Positions 32,425-46,353 are shown, numbered from the stretch's first letter. The stretch is DNA of 64,000 nucleotides from Ceratothoa steindachneri (GCA_963969495.1 OZ018326.1:154194306-154258305); one strand, 5' to 3'. Program-made: numbers and translations. The notes: generated by a model from the letters alone, not told the origin.

Positions 32425-33450
32425 CCTAGGTAAAAGGTAAAATAAAGATTGATAAGATCATGCGTTGGCGTATGGAATTACTTCCATTTTCCTTTGATAT
32501 TCATCATCGCCCGGGTCACGAAAACGTTGTTGCTGATACACTATCACCGTAGAATTATAACGCCACTTCGGATATTACAAGTCTAAAGTCGCTTCTTGAG
32601 AGTCTCATTCATCCTGAAGTCCAGCGAATGCTACATTATGTTCGTGTTATATACCTTCCGTACTCTATGGATGAAATCCGCCGTATTACTGCTGATTGTC
32701 AGGCATGTGTTAACATTAAACTGCGTTTCTTTAAACCAGAAAATACTTCTTTGATACGGCTGACTGCGCCTTTCCAACATCTTTCAGTTTATTTTTAAGG
32801 GAGCGTTTCCAGTTTCCTCGCACTCGGCACGTTATCTCCTTACAATTGTTGATGAGTTTAGCTGATTTCCGTTGGCGATTTATGCCACGATATGTCATCC
32901 AAAGTAGTTATTGATTGGTTTACCAACCTTTTTTCGTTACTTTGTCTATCCGCATATATCCATTCAGACTCCGGCCTGTCATTCAGTTCCAAAGAAGTGA
33001 AAGAATTCTTACTACGTCTTGGTGTAAACAGTAACCACACCTCTCCATACAACCCCGGTGTAAATAGCCAATGTGAGCGCTATAATGGCATTATTTGGAA
33101 TATGGTCAAGTTGGCTATTGAATCTCGAGGTTTGCCGTTAAGTGCATGGCAGGATGTGTTACCTGATGTCTTACATGCCGTACGTTCACTACTTTGTACC
33201 TCTACAAATACCACACAGCATGGACGAATTTTTGCTTTTAAGAGACGTTCCGTTAGTGGTCCAGCCCTATCTTCTTGGCTAATTGAACCTGGAGAAGTCC
33301 TTCTCAAACGGTTTGAGAATCGCAGTAAATACGAACCAGCTGTGGACGTCGTAGATCTCATTGATGCTAACCCTAAACATGGTCTTGTAAAATTCCCTGA
33401 TGTGTGTGTGAGAGAGAGAGAGAGAGCACTGTTGCTCTGCGTAATTTAGT
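32425..33450 (+). pseudogene. W integrase
   Basis: First the end of RNase H (IMRWRMELLPFSFDIHHRPGH, then NVVADTLSP). Then a damaged H2C2 region (DEIRRITADCQACV). The integrase core follows: HSDSGLSFSSKEVKEFL carries the second catalytic Asp and NPGVNSQCERYNGI the Glu. The first Asp region (near 32780-32870) is frameshifted. The C-terminal part has PGEVLLKR. The ORF 32892-33449 covers the second half. Integrase would insert the cDNA; this copy is inactive. Confidence 0.75.
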
Positions 33451-33692
33451 TCCATGTCCTAGGAATATTCCACCTAATGATTCCAAATCACGAAATCCAG
33501 TTGTCCTTTCCGATTCAGCTTCCCATCCCGGTTTCCCATCTACAACTACTAACTTTCCTCAAGCCAGCGAGAAGATATTGGGAAATGAGCATAAAAAATT
33601 ATCCAGACACAAGAAGATCATGTTCATTATGCTGATAACAGTGTGAATAGTCCCTACAATCTGTCAATGCAGTTGCCTGGCCCTAGAAGATC

Positions 33693-34189
33693 TGTTATAT
33701 GTGGCATTTATATGTTGCATTTATTCATTTATATTTATCCCTATGTATTCATGTTATGAATATTTTGTTGTTTTTTTTTCTAGATGTATTATGAATATAG
33801 TTGATTAAACCCTATAAAAAGGGACATTTGAATATACCTTACTACTCATTACAAACAGTAAATACGATTCACGCTAAACATGGAAGAATAATTTGATGAA
33901 GGCAAAACAGAAAAGGTGACCTTAGTGCGACTAACTTGTCCTTTCGAGAAAGGGCTCAATAATTATTATTATTTCCTACATAAATTACATTTTATCCCCG
34001 TGATGATCTGTATTCGTAATGTTTGTTTGCTTTGTTTTAGTTTGATTATAATGTTTTAATTGCTAATTCTAGTTTTTTGTGATACAGATTATGGTTTGAT
34101 GTGTTGATATCTTTATTCTAATAAAGCCTTGCTATAGGCAAACGTCCTGATTCATCCCTCAGTGTCTCATTTTAACACAATTTATTACA
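33693..34189 (+). repeat. W 3' LTR
   Basis: Starts TGTTATATGTGG and ends TTTATTACA, giving TG...CA termini over 497 bp. The TATA-like ACCCTATAAAAAGGG at 33814-33828 and AATAAAG near 34121 are reasonable promoter and polyadenylation signals. It aligns to the 5' remnant at 18455-18612. Confidence 0.65.
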
Positions 34190-35339
34190 CTGAAGAAAGG
34201 TTGCTCAGAGCTCGATGGACAAATTCTTGAGACCAAAGAGACTAGATGGTTAGTTGAACTCTTCAACGGCTTCAAAGGAGTGGATACATTGGTATTGTGC
34301 ATTTGTAGGTCTCATGTTGTAAAATAGGTAGGCTTTTGGCACCCAAGTTGCAGGATTAAATAGGCTCAGCGAGGTACTCCTCAAATGGATGCTCGGTGTA
34401 TCTATCAAATCCTAGCAATGGCAATGTGTGTAAATTAAGGAAATAATCTGCCAAATATAATAAATAAAGAACCTAAGACTTAGAAAAAGAAACAAAATAT
34501 ATGTAAAATTGTACAAATAGATGTGAGGTAAGCGGTCGTTAGAGTAGCGCGAAAACACACGAACATACACACGCACAGCTATCAAAGATCAGCACCTGAA
34601 CAATACGAGTCTTGCGCTCACACTAACATACGCGCCTAAGAATAATTATCAGCAAAAGCTCACAACAGGCAAGGTGAATAAATACAGGCTTTGACCAGAG
34701 AAATTACACAAAGAACTGTAAGAAACCAGCGATTCCATATAATTAAGATAAACCTTAGACATGGGAAATATGTAGGTACAACAAGTACACATAGATTACG
34801 GAACTCTACCCAAGGGATGGAAGAACGAACAAATTAGACCACTGGGTCTGCCTCACGGACAAGTCAAGGTCACGCCTCTTGAAGACGATATACAATATAT
34901 AGATAGATATCGAGACATTTCGGCATTTAAGTCAATATTCGGCAGTTAATTCACTCTATCTTTAAGTCAAAGCGTTACGAAACCCCGTAGACTCGCCTAA
35001 ATTTTGCCGCCTCTAGACTCGAAACTAGGCGTAAACAGAAGCCTACACACCCACCGCAAGGTACTCGAGACGTTTCTGCTTGCCCCTTTTAGAAGGCCAA
35101 TTTAAGAATAAAGTTGTTTTCTTTTTCCGCGTCCGTTCGAAGTCCTTTACTTACTCCGATCACGAAGAAAACTTAGGTAATCCAGCCTATCTAATCTCAA
35201 GCCTCGATCAAAGGAATTTCCCTCTGCGCCGAAGCTTACCACAAAAAAGTACTGCGCTCCAACCAAAAATTATCATATCTCTTCCCCCCCCCCCTCCCCC
35301 CATACATTCACTTCTTTTCTGCGCTCTATTCAGGCCCAT
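34190..35339. other. Unassigned interval
   Basis: No recognisable coding region. A 12-base C run occurs at about 35285-35296. It may include the LTR and leader of the gag-bearing element that follows, but no repeat partner was seen. Confidence 0.4.
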
Positions 35340-36703
35340 AATCCAGGCAAGTTGGACACTTTGATCAACTTTATCTCTCCGTTTGTCTTTAAATATGTTG
35401 CTGAATCTACTACATACGAATCTGACATCCTCATTCTTGAAGGTCTCTATATCAAACCTAAAAATGAAGTGTTTGCAAGACAACACCTAGCAACTCGCAG
35501 ACAACAAAACGGTGAAACGATCGACGAGTACGTTCAAGAACTCCAATTGCTCATTAAAGACTGCAATTTCCAGGCTATGTATGCTCTACAAAATCGAGAC
35601 GACTACATCAGAGATGCGTTATTCAATGGCCTACTATCTTCTACCATCAGACAATGCTTATTGATAAACAAAACATTGGAATTGAGCACTGCTGTTGATC
35701 ATACCAGATCACTGGACGTGGCTCAGAATAATTCGGGATCTTACTCATAGTTTTCTGTTCCTGCCCTAGGGGGAGCTTCTACACCTGAATCAGCTTGCTC
35801 TGGGGAAGAGTCTGTTTCTGAAGTCACGCTGAACTCTAAATAATAATTCTGCGCCGGTTCTCAACATAATCGCAATCAGTGTTCAGCTAGTAATGTTTCA
35901 TTTCTCAAATGTAATAAGTGGGCAAAAGTGTGCCGTCCGACAATGGCACCTAGATCCTCGTCAAAACAGTCTTTGGCTTTAGCGGTTATAGCTGCCTCCT
36001 CTTCAGGATTTATGAAGTGGGCAACAGTGTCCATTCTGTTGAACTAAAAAAAAGGCGTCATCTTTTATCTCCACTGGAAGTTCTGAAACGTTCATTTCGC
36101 AAGACTAAGCCCAAGACACAAATTGAAGATCAACCCAGCCATGGGAAATGTCTCCATGACATCGTAATTGATTACCTCTTCTAACCAAGGAGAACAATAC
36201 TCCGGTATCCTGCTGACCGTGTTCCCTGAATTCTGTTGCGATGTCATACTCGGATAAGACTTCACGTGCCAGCACTCAAACGTCACTGTAAAATTCGGAG
36301 GGCCCAAGAAGGACCTGAAAATAAACAATTATACTCTTCCAGCGTTCCTACCATGACGGTAGATCTCCTCCTCTATTTTGAAATTGAACTGGCAAAGGCA
36401 AACCGATCGCCACGAAATCTCGAAGGTTCAGCCAAGAGGATAAGAAGTTTATCCAATCCGAAGTAGACAAAATGCTTTAAGGCGGTGTTATCGAGCAATG
36501 CACGTCGCCTTGGAGAGCTCAAATTATCATTGTCACAAACAAAGAGTCAAACGCTAAACAGATACATATTGTTAGATGCATATCCACTTCCCAGAATAGA
36601 CGATCTTGCTACAGAATTATTTCAAGACAAGTACTATAGCTCCATAGACCTAAACAGTGCCTACAATCAGGTACCCATTCGTAGTGGTGGATTAACCTTA
36701 TAA
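35340..36703 (+). pseudogene. Gypsy element fragment: gag, protease region, RT start
   Basis: Gag is readable at 35352-35750 (VFARQHLATRRQQNGETIDE, LLIKDCNFQAMYA, YIRDALFNGLLSSTIRQCL), similar to W gag. A weak zinc-knuckle and protease region follows (35850-36300) without a clear D-T/S-G triad. RT begins at 36330-36703 (ELAKANRSPR, then DAYPLPRIDDLATEL and YYSSIDLNSAYNQVPI). It stops in the first third of the RT at 36703. Confidence 0.65.
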
Positions 36704-37937
36704 GCAAAATAAGCACGTGCTTGGGGCATCAAAGGTAGTAGGGGCCCCTCAAAAATATTTCATAGCCAAATTTACCATATAAATAATTAAATTAATTAAA
36801 TTTATAGCCTTTTTCAAAATTTAATGAAAAATGAATAAGTTCTATTTATACAGCGTTCTTCCTGTATCATGTTCATCCTGCAAAATGAAGTACACTGTAC
36901 TCGCAGATTGCAAGTTATACAAGTTTTTGAAAAAGTCAAGTAGGCTCTTGAAACGGCACAAGTCACGGGTTACCAACCACCACTGGTGTTAATTACATGT
37001 GCATTTATTACCTCATTCTTACTTTAGGTTGCTTGATGACTATTCCAATATCACACTCATCTCTGGCTGTTTAATCTATTAAAATGTAAGTACGTTTTAT
37101 ATGTTGAATGCGTTTAACGTGGATATTTTTTTAAGTGGATAGTTTCGGTAAAAATGCTTTCTTATTATAAACACTAGTGTTGAAATTTGTACACATATTA
37201 TTAAGTAATTAATTAGTGTTTTATTTAGCCTAGATAGCAACAAGAATTAATCACCTAATAAATTTTGAGATGAAAATTGACAATGAATTTAGGTCTAACG
37301 ATGGAGTATCATCTTTTAACACGTTTGCGAACTAGAAGAAATGGAAGAATGAACAAAAACGAAACTATAATGTATTGAGGATTAACAAATGAAAACAGAA
37401 TTAATTGAATATAACTTATACAATTTGGTATGTACGAGTTATAGTTTAATAGATATTAAGAGGAAGTTAAATAGGAAGTTAAATATGACGTTAAATAAAA
37501 TAATCACAATGATATTAATTTGGATGTTAGCGAATGTTAAAATAGGATGATAAATATAGTGGGTTCAGAAAGTTATTAGGTAGGTTGTGTGATAATAGTA
37601 TGTTAGCGAATCACAATGATATATTATTAGAAAGTAAATTAATAGTTTGTTAGGGATCACAATGATATATTAAATAGTTTGTTAGCGATCACAATAAGAT
37701 ATTAAATAGTTTATTAGCAATCACAACGGTAATAGCAAATTGGGGTCTGCAATGAACTAAAAATATACGTACTCTCGCTTGAGATGAATTTATTAACCAA
37801 ATTGAGGAACTCTTTTGCACAAACCTTGCGAGTTGGGAGAAGCGAGCACAATGAGGCAGATTTAATACGATTGGGATCTATTTATTTTTAAAAATGCGGT
37901 TCTAGAGGGAATTTATTATATAGTGGAATTCAAATTT

Positions 37938-37940
<3 letters not shown>
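36704..37940. other. Non-coding AT-rich interval with short tandem units
   Basis: No gene recognised. Three or four ~37-bp imperfect units of the type TTAGCGATCACAATGATATA lie at 37600-37740. Confidence 0.5.

Positions 37941-38010
<70 letters not shown>
37941..38010. repeat. (TA)n microsatellite
   Basis: 70 bp of pure TA repeat just before a mariner-type remnant. Confidence 0.95.
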
Positions 38011-38011
<1 letters not shown>

Positions 38012-38119
38012 CCGGTGTTCCATTAAGACTTATCGAAGTTAGCAGTAAATAAAAGTGTTATTAGCGAAAATTTATTGATTTCAATATTGGATCATTTTAG
38101 TTTGGTCATGGAAATTATG

Positions 38120-38640
38120 TGTGAAAAATAATACCACCTAAATGTCCGCCAAGGCTTCGGCGGCACACCTCCACTCGATGGTGAAAATTTTTTATGACGT
38201 CTCTGCATAGTTGCTCCTCGATCTCACCAATATGCTTTATTTTCTCATCCTTCAGCTGTTGAATTGTTGTTGGCTTGTTGGCATAGACCTTACTTTACTT
38301 TTGAGATGACCAAAGGGAGAAATTTAAAGGCGTCAATTCACGCGATCGTAGGGGCCAATTGACCTCGCTGTTTCGAGAGATGATGCGACCTGGGAACTTC
38401 TCATTTAATAAAGCCATTGTTGCATTGGCTGTGTGGTATGTGGCGCCGTCCTGTTGAAACCACAAATCTTCGACATCCATAGAATTCAATTCAGGCCATA
38501 AAAAGTTGGTTATCATGGCACGGTGTCGCTCGCCTGTCACCGTAAAAAAATTCCCCGCATCATTTTCGAAGAAATACGGCCCAGTGATTCCACTAGCAAA
38601 ATATGCGCACCAAACAGTGACCTTTTGTATGCCGTTAGTA
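38120..38640 (-). pseudogene. IS630/Tc1/mariner-type transposase fragment
   Basis: Minus-strand frames read VTVWCAYFASGITGPYFF, then GERHRAMITNFLWPEL, DLWFQQDGATYHTANAT, PLRSRELTPLNFSLW and a C-terminal HIGEIEEQL. These match the second catalytic Asp region (QQDGATYH) and the last catalytic block (normally SPDLTPLDFFLW), here with Asp replaced by Glu. The N-terminal DNA-binding domain and first Asp are absent; the fragment is joined to a SINE-like unit at about 38640. Confidence 0.7.
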
Positions 38641-38890
38641 CTCTATGCGAGAAATTTTTGGTTCTCTGCGTAGCACAGTGTAATAACGGCATACTTTTAA
38701 CTGTGATCAAAGCGGTGCTCGCTGCCTCAGTGTCCATGGTTCGAATCACTTTCCTGCACGGATTTTTTGGAAAAAAAAAGGTAATAAATATTACTGTAAG
38801 AAAAAAATTTATTCCGTTTTCTCTTTCAATGTGGTTTATTGCATTTATCTTCATCATTTTCTCGCGCTACTTTGAAAGATATTGTATAAA
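38640..38890 (+). repeat. tRNA-like SINE unit, copy 1
   Basis: Contains GCGTAGCACAGTGTAATAAC (A-box-like), ACTTTTAAC (a tRNA-Lys-like anticodon loop) and GGTTCGAATC (a perfect B-box core), then an A-rich GGTAATAAATATTACTG body. A second copy starts at 39015. The extra ~30 bp before the B box rules out an ordinary tRNA gene. Confidence 0.55.
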
Positions 38891-39014
38891 TTTGTTAATT
38901 TACCACGCGTTTAACTAGTCCTCATTTATTCTTTGAATTCCCAATTAATTTTCTATTTCTTTCATAGTAACCGTTTGAACTTGCGAAAAGTGTTCCTTAA
39001 AAGCTATTCTATTC

Positions 39015-41161
<2,147 letters not shown>

Positions 41162-41389
41162 ATAAATACCAGTTACATTGAAGTGTTCATAATAACATAA
41201 CTTATCGAAATTACTTTGGGAGTAGTGCAGATTTACATGATAACAATTTATTTTAATTATTTGGAGGAATATAGCATCATTGTATACACATACATTATTT
41301 TGTTAAGCTTTGGAGCACTGCAGATTAATTTAAATCAGGTAGTGTTACAAATACTTCCCAACAAACAAATTACCACCCCCTTCCTATTC

Positions 41390-41965
41390 TTAAATATAGT
41401 CTTGCTAGTCCTGATAACGGCGAGGTCTCCTTATGACACGACCGGAGCTCGTCATAGCGTCAGTGCCTGGGGTTTGGCTGGGAGCACGGGAACACGTATT
41501 CGCTGTGGCAGTACTAGTTGCGTTGAGCGAGGGACCGGCACGAGCAGAAATTGACGGAGCGAAGGTGATCCACTTCTTTGTTCCTTCCGAGATGGCGTCA
41601 AGCGGTACGTGTGAGTCTCGAGTCCGGTTTTCCGCTGACGGCGTGACGAGTGCCGGAGAGATTTGGTCCTGGCTCACCACTTCTGCCGATGAGTGTTCCT
41701 TGTAACACAAGAGGCGTAGGCAGCAAAGCGGAAGGTGAAGTTTGTGTATCAGGGGTGTTTGTAAGGTGGATTGGATATTACTTTTGGGACGTCCTGGAAC
41801 ATAAAGAGTATAGTGGGAGAAGAAGTTCGAGGCGAACGTTTTCAATAAAGTCGGGTTTTAGGCGGTCTATGGAAACAGTATCCTGCTTGGTGCCAAGCTG
41901 AAGGACGAAAACACAACGAGGACGAGCAAGTATGTTTGGAACATATTTTAAGCAATACAGTTCTA
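41390..41965 (-). pseudogene. Gypsy pol C-terminal fragment (L2 family)
   Basis: Minus-strand frames GTKQDTVSIDRLKPDFIENV (41950-41860) and the tail SHVPLDAISEGTKKW to SSGRVIRRPRRYQD (stop near 41405). The first matches GTRQDTVSINRLKPAY of the complete element at 52358-53032. The second is the Arg-rich terminus typical of Gypsy pol. No LTR is attached on either side. Confidence 0.7.
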
Positions 41966-41969
41966 GGAG

Positions 41970-42302
41970 GTGAGAGCCGCCTTTTCTTGTAGAAGTGTAT
42001 TGTAGCACTGCCAGATTCTTATAATCTGCATTACTCCAAAAACAAATAAAATAATGTATAATATTTCTTTAGTATTTCAAAATTCATATAATTCGCAGTA
42101 CTCTAAAAATAAATAAAATAAATGTTTAATAATTGATCAATTTGTCATCCTTAGAGTAACTTGTATGTATATGTATTGTAAATCATTAACATAAAAAAAT
42201 TGATTAATTATTATACATTATTTTATTTATTTTTGGAGTACTGCGAATTATAGGAATCTGGCAGTGCTACAATACGCTCTCACAAGCAAAAGCAGCTCTT
42301 GC
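41970..42302. mobile_element. Inverted-repeat (MITE-like) element with nested hairpin
   Basis: Arms starting GTATTGTAGCACTGCCAGAT (41997) and its complement ending CTGGCAGTGCTACAATAC (42275) pair for about 90 bp (ATTACTCCAAAAAC, AATAAAATAATGTATAAT). The similarity continues ~25 bp outward with more mismatches (GAGAGCCGCCTTTTC against GAAAAGCGGCTCT-like). A third copy of the arm (CGCAGTACTCTAAAAATAAA) lies inside the left half. There is no coding capacity. Confidence 0.65.
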
Positions 42303-42304
42303 AT

Positions 42305-42781
42305 TATCTCTCTGACCATTTCGGGTCGCGCAAAATAAGTTAGTTCTCTCTCTCTCTCTCTGTCCAAACCGTGATGGGAGCCGTGGATGACATAGGGCTA
42401 AAAACCCGCAAACGTGTGGTGGTTGGGATGCTTCCGAGAAGAGGTTCATCCCGAACCGCTCACGAAAGAAACGTCGCAGTGAACAGAAGGTTGGTGGATC
42501 TCTGCACGGCAGAAGTAGTCTTCTTCGTGGACCCCTATCGTACCTTTATCGGTAGTGACGACCTCTACCAAAGGGACGGGGTACATCTCTCCTTTAAAGG
42601 GAAGGCCTTTCTCGCCAACCTAATTCAAGATGTCGTAGAACGCACTCAAAAGAGCGTTCGAAACAGAGCGAAAGCGGACATGCGCCAGCATGCCCGTGTC
42701 ACTCCTGGAACGACCTTCTCGGAGGTCGTCAAAAAGGGTGTGACCACGAAAACAGAGAAGCCGGAAAACGGAAGAGCATAG
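42305..42781 (+). pseudogene. Y ORF1 C-terminal part: SGNH hydrolase remnant
   Basis: The open frame starts at 42371 (MMGAVDDIG) and has VVVGMLPRRG and DLYQRDGVHLSFKGKAFL. The D-G-V-H-L-S block is the catalytic Asp-x-x-His region of SGNH hydrolases, as in ORF1 of copies A and B. The GDS serine block and N-terminus are missing, so Y is 5'-truncated just inside ORF1. A basic tail follows and ORF2 begins within 30 bp. Confidence 0.65.
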
Positions 42782-45556
42782 GGAGTCCTACACTAGGGGA
42801 CTCCCTCAAAGTTCTTCTGTTCAATGCGAGGTCAATCAGGAATAAGTTTCTTGAGCTCCGTGGCCTCGTAGTAACAGAGGAACCTGAGATGGTGGCCATA
42901 ACGGAGTCGTGGATAAAAACCTCAAGCCGAGATTTTGAAGGTGAATTCACGATTCCCGGTTACCAGCTCTTCCTGAAAGATAGGCCAGACAGAAAGGGTG
43001 GCGGTGTGATGTTGTATGTCAAGGATACTCTCAACTCGACGGATTGCAACATCGTATCCGACCATGAACTACTAGGTGTTGACCTAGAGATAGGTCCTGC
43101 CAAATACAGGACCCTGGTGTTTTATAGACCTCCTGCCCGAATCGTTGAAAAGGACAGAGATCTGTACCAGCTACTAGGAGAACTTGTCGAAGACAGAGTG
43201 TGTATCATCATGGGTGATTTCAACACACAAGTTGACTGGGAAACCAGAGAACCCTGTGGCGAGAACGCACTACTCCTGGAGTTCGCGAACAACGAGTTCC
43301 TCACTCAATGGGTGAGCAAGCCAACGAGAGGAAACAATATCATCGACTTGGTTTTCACCTCTGAGGATGACACCGCTGAGGACCTCTCTGTTGGCAAAGT
43401 GCTCGATCGAAGTGACCACCGACTAATTAGATTTGAGGTCAAAGTACCGAAGGCAGGGCCTGCAACTAATAAATCGAGGAAACTCGATTTGAAAGGATCA
43501 GACTTTGCAGGTCTTCGTGCTGGACTGACTGACGCGAGGCTAGAAGTGTGCGATGTTGTTGAAGACTCGTGGAACAGTTTCAAAACCACATTCATGACTC
43601 TTCAATCACGTTTCATCCCTCTGAAATGTCCCTGTCGGTCTTCTGTTCAACCAAAGTGGTTTAATCGAGAAATCGGCCAACTGCTTAGGAAGAAGAGAAC
43701 TGTGTACCAGCAATCGAAGATCTCGGGTGACCTTTACGAATACCGGAGGCTAGCCAGGAGAGTAAAGTCCAGCATAAGGGCGGCTAAGCAGTCTGAGGAA
43801 CTCCAAGTGGCGAGACTCTGTAAAGAGAATCCCAAGGAGTTTTTTGGATATGTGAACAGCCGTAAACCAATCCGTCGAACGATTGGCCCTTTGAGAAATG
43901 AGGAGGGGGCATTAAAGCACTTAGATGCAGAAAATGCGAACCTCCTCAACGACTACTTCTCTTCAGTGTTTAATGAAGAGTGTGGTCCCATCACCCAGCC
44001 AATGGATTCCTACTCGGGGACAAAGCTGGAGGATATGGACTTCACCGAAGGGGAAATAAAAAAAGATCAGTGACCTAATGACGAATAAGTCACCTGGCCC
44101 GAATGGGTTTCTACCTAAAGTGTTAAAAGAAGTGCCAGATCAAGTGTCACGACACCTGAGCGCAATCTTCAACATGTCAGTCCGGACCGAATGCGTTCCT
44201 AGAGACTAGCGTGAAGCCGAGGTGACTCCTATCTTCAAAAAAGGAGACCGAAGCCAACCGTCAAACTACCGACCTATCAGTCTGAATTCGATAGTCGGTA
44301 AACTCATGGAAAGCATGATGGTGGACAAAATGACGTCGTATTCAAAGTCAAACCTGCTACTGAGGAGTTCCCAGCACGGCTTCCGAAGGCAACGGTCATG
44401 CCTGACGAACCTTGTGGAATTCTTCCACTTTGTGTTCAGTGAGCACGATCGGGACAAGGCGGTGGATGTGGTGTACTTAGACTTTCAGAAAGCCTTTGAT
44501 AAGGTACCACACCGCCGCCTTCTCCGGAAAGTGCGAGCGCTGGGCATAGACGGAAAAGTAGCCGGCTGGATCGAGAACTGGCTAAGTGGCAGACGGCAAC
44601 GGGTGGTGGTGAATGGACAGGCTTCTAAGTGGGTGCCCGTAACTAGCGGGGGGCCTCAAGGTTCTGTCATGGGACCACTACTATTCATCATCTACGTCAA
44701 CGACATGGACGGTGACATGGTTGCCAAGATTTGCAAATTTGCCGACGATACCAAGCTTGGTATGAACGTTGCAAAGGATGGAAATACTGCCCGCCTGCAG
44801 GAAGATCTTGGGAAGATTGGGGAGTGGTCGAACACGTGGCAAATGCCTTTTAACGTGGGGAAATGCAAAGTGATGCATATCGGCCACAGAAACCCCCAAT
44901 CTCAGTATATCCTTAAGGGCACTGCTCTTGAATCGAGTGACACTGAGAAGGACTTGGGTGTAACTATTACTAGCGACCTCAAGTTCTCGAAACAGTGCAT
45001 CGAGGCAGAGAAGAAAGCCCAAAGGATGTTAGGCTACATAAATCGCCAGTTTGGATACCGTAACAAGGAGATAGTACTTTGTTTGTACAACTCCCTCGTT
45101 CGGCCGCACCTGGAGTATGCCATACAATTTTGGAGTCCTTCGTTTCGAAAGGACATCGCAAGGTTAGAACGCGTACAAGCTAGGACAACCAAACTGATTC
45201 TCTCTATCCGACATAAAAGTTATAAGGATAGACTAAGGAAATTAGATCTGTTCTCGCTGGAAACCCGTAGACTGCGTGGTCAGCTCATCGAAGTTTTCAA
45301 AATACTTCGATGGTTCGACAATGTTGACTACCAGGATATTTTCACACTGAGTGAGAACAGAATGCGCAATCACGGCTTCAAACTTGAACTGCAGCGTTAC
45401 AACCGCAATCTGTGTGGAAATTTTTTCACCTACAGTATTTGTGTTAAGTGGAACGCACTTCCAGTGGAAGTTGTCAACAGTGAATCTGTTGACCAGTTCA
45501 AGTCAAGACTAGACAAAGTCTTGAAAAGCGGCGGTTCAGGGACGCAAAACAATTGA
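42781..45556 (+). pseudogene. Y ORF2: endonuclease-RT of a CR1/L2-like LINE
   Basis: GC-richer than copies A/B and a distinct family. Endonuclease (42815-43440): LLFNARSIRNK, VAITESW, RKGGGVMLYVKD, LVFYRPPAR, MGDFNTQVDWE and RSDHRLI. Linker: SVQPKWFNREIGQLLRKKR. The frame breaks at about 44070 in an A run just before the RT start (NKSPGPNG). A stop replaces a conserved Trp at about 44208. RT (44222-44790): YRPISLNSIVGK, LDFQKAFDKVPH, SGGPQGSVMGPLLF (a Gly where Val is usual) and FADDTKLG. The C-terminal domain runs to 45556. Two small lesions separate it from an open ORF2, so it is relatively young. Confidence 0.85.
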
Positions 45557-45644
45557 GCAGCCATGTGCCTGCTCGATTGCTAGTCCAAAGGTACCCTCTT
45601 TGAATGGACCGTAAGGTCTCCTAGGGTACTTACTTTCCTTGTCC

Positions 45645-45663
45645 TTGTTACTCTCTCTTTCTT

Positions 45664-45742
<79 letters not shown>
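45645..45742. repeat. (CT)n-(AT)n compound microsatellite
   Basis: CTTT/CT repeat to 45700 followed by AT repeat to 45742, about 90 bp after the Y ORF2 stop. A shorter CT run (about 42344-42361) lies near the Y 5' end. Confidence 0.9.
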
Positions 45743-45744
<2 letters not shown>

Positions 45745-45759
45745 ATCTCCTTCTCTCTT

Positions 45760-46313
45760 TTCCATTCACACACGAACATCTTTCTATTCAATCAAGCTCC
45801 CCCCTAAACCCCATGATTGTTCGACGGCGGGCCACGCAATCATATTTCGAAACGATAAATAACCATTAAAAATGAAGTCCAAAGTCAATAGTTATCAGAG
45901 TGCCATCTTTCAATTACAAAGTAAAACTGCCCGCTCGAGAAAATAAGCGTAGGCCATCCGTAGGCCCCGACATTAGTAAACCCACCTCAAAATACCAGAC
46001 ACATCAAACGAATTAATTTTTTCACCAGTGGCTTACCGAACTTACGTCCGAATAAAGAGTCCAAAAACCTGCTCCCCTTGGATTTCTCTTTTCCATATGT
46101 GCATTCAACCGATCCTCTTATCTCAGCCTAGAGCCTAGTAAATAAAACAAATTTGGAGTGAGCCCTAGGTCAGCGCCCTTAAGTCACTACCCCAAAGGGC
46201 TCAGACGAAGTTAAGCATCATTGGGCCTTGTTATCATTCGGATGGGAGATGGCCAAGTTGACCTCTACCAGTTACCACTTAGCTAACCGTTCCCTGGCCA
46301 TAATATCCTATAA
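45760..46313 (+). repeat. Putative 5' LTR (3' portion clear) of a Gypsy element
   Basis: Defined by position: it ends just before a primer-binding site (TGGTGACCCC, 46315) and is followed by gag and pol in order. Poly(A)-like signals AATAAAG (46053) and AATAAAAC (46140) are present. The 5' boundary is uncertain and there is no second LTR because the element is cut at 48619. It contains the 5S-like segment described next. Confidence 0.5.
46165..46290 (+). ncRNA. 5S rRNA-like sequence within the putative LTR
   Basis: The stretch GAAGTTAAGCATCATTGGGCC, then TGTTATCATTCGGATGGGAGA and TGGCC, follows the 5S rRNA internal promoter region: box A (AAGYTAAGCA), intermediate element and box C (TTGGATGGGAGACCGCC). 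Spacing is preserved and by eye about 80 percent of positions agree across about 50 bp. The 5' third is much weaker. It is not a functional 5S gene because the outer helix does not close. It sits 20-140 bp before the PBS. Confidence 0.65.
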
Positions 46314-46330
46314 CTGGTGACCCCTTTTGA
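46314..46330 (+). promoter_or_regulatory. Primer-binding site of Gypsy element
   Basis: TGGTGACCCC directly after the putative LTR end (CCTATAAC). TGG-starting sites complementary to tRNA 3' ends are standard for LTR elements. The matching tRNA was not determined. Confidence 0.6.
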
Positions 46331-46353
46331 TCGAACGCGGAGAGGCATCGGAA

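Noticed and set aside
32858..33361. Minus-strand frames opposite the W integrase
   Set aside because: The plus strand carries clear integrase motifs; the minus frames are shadows.
46165..46290. Functional 5S rRNA gene
   Set aside because: The 5' third and closing helix are not conserved and no T-run terminator follows; it is better viewed as a derived element part.
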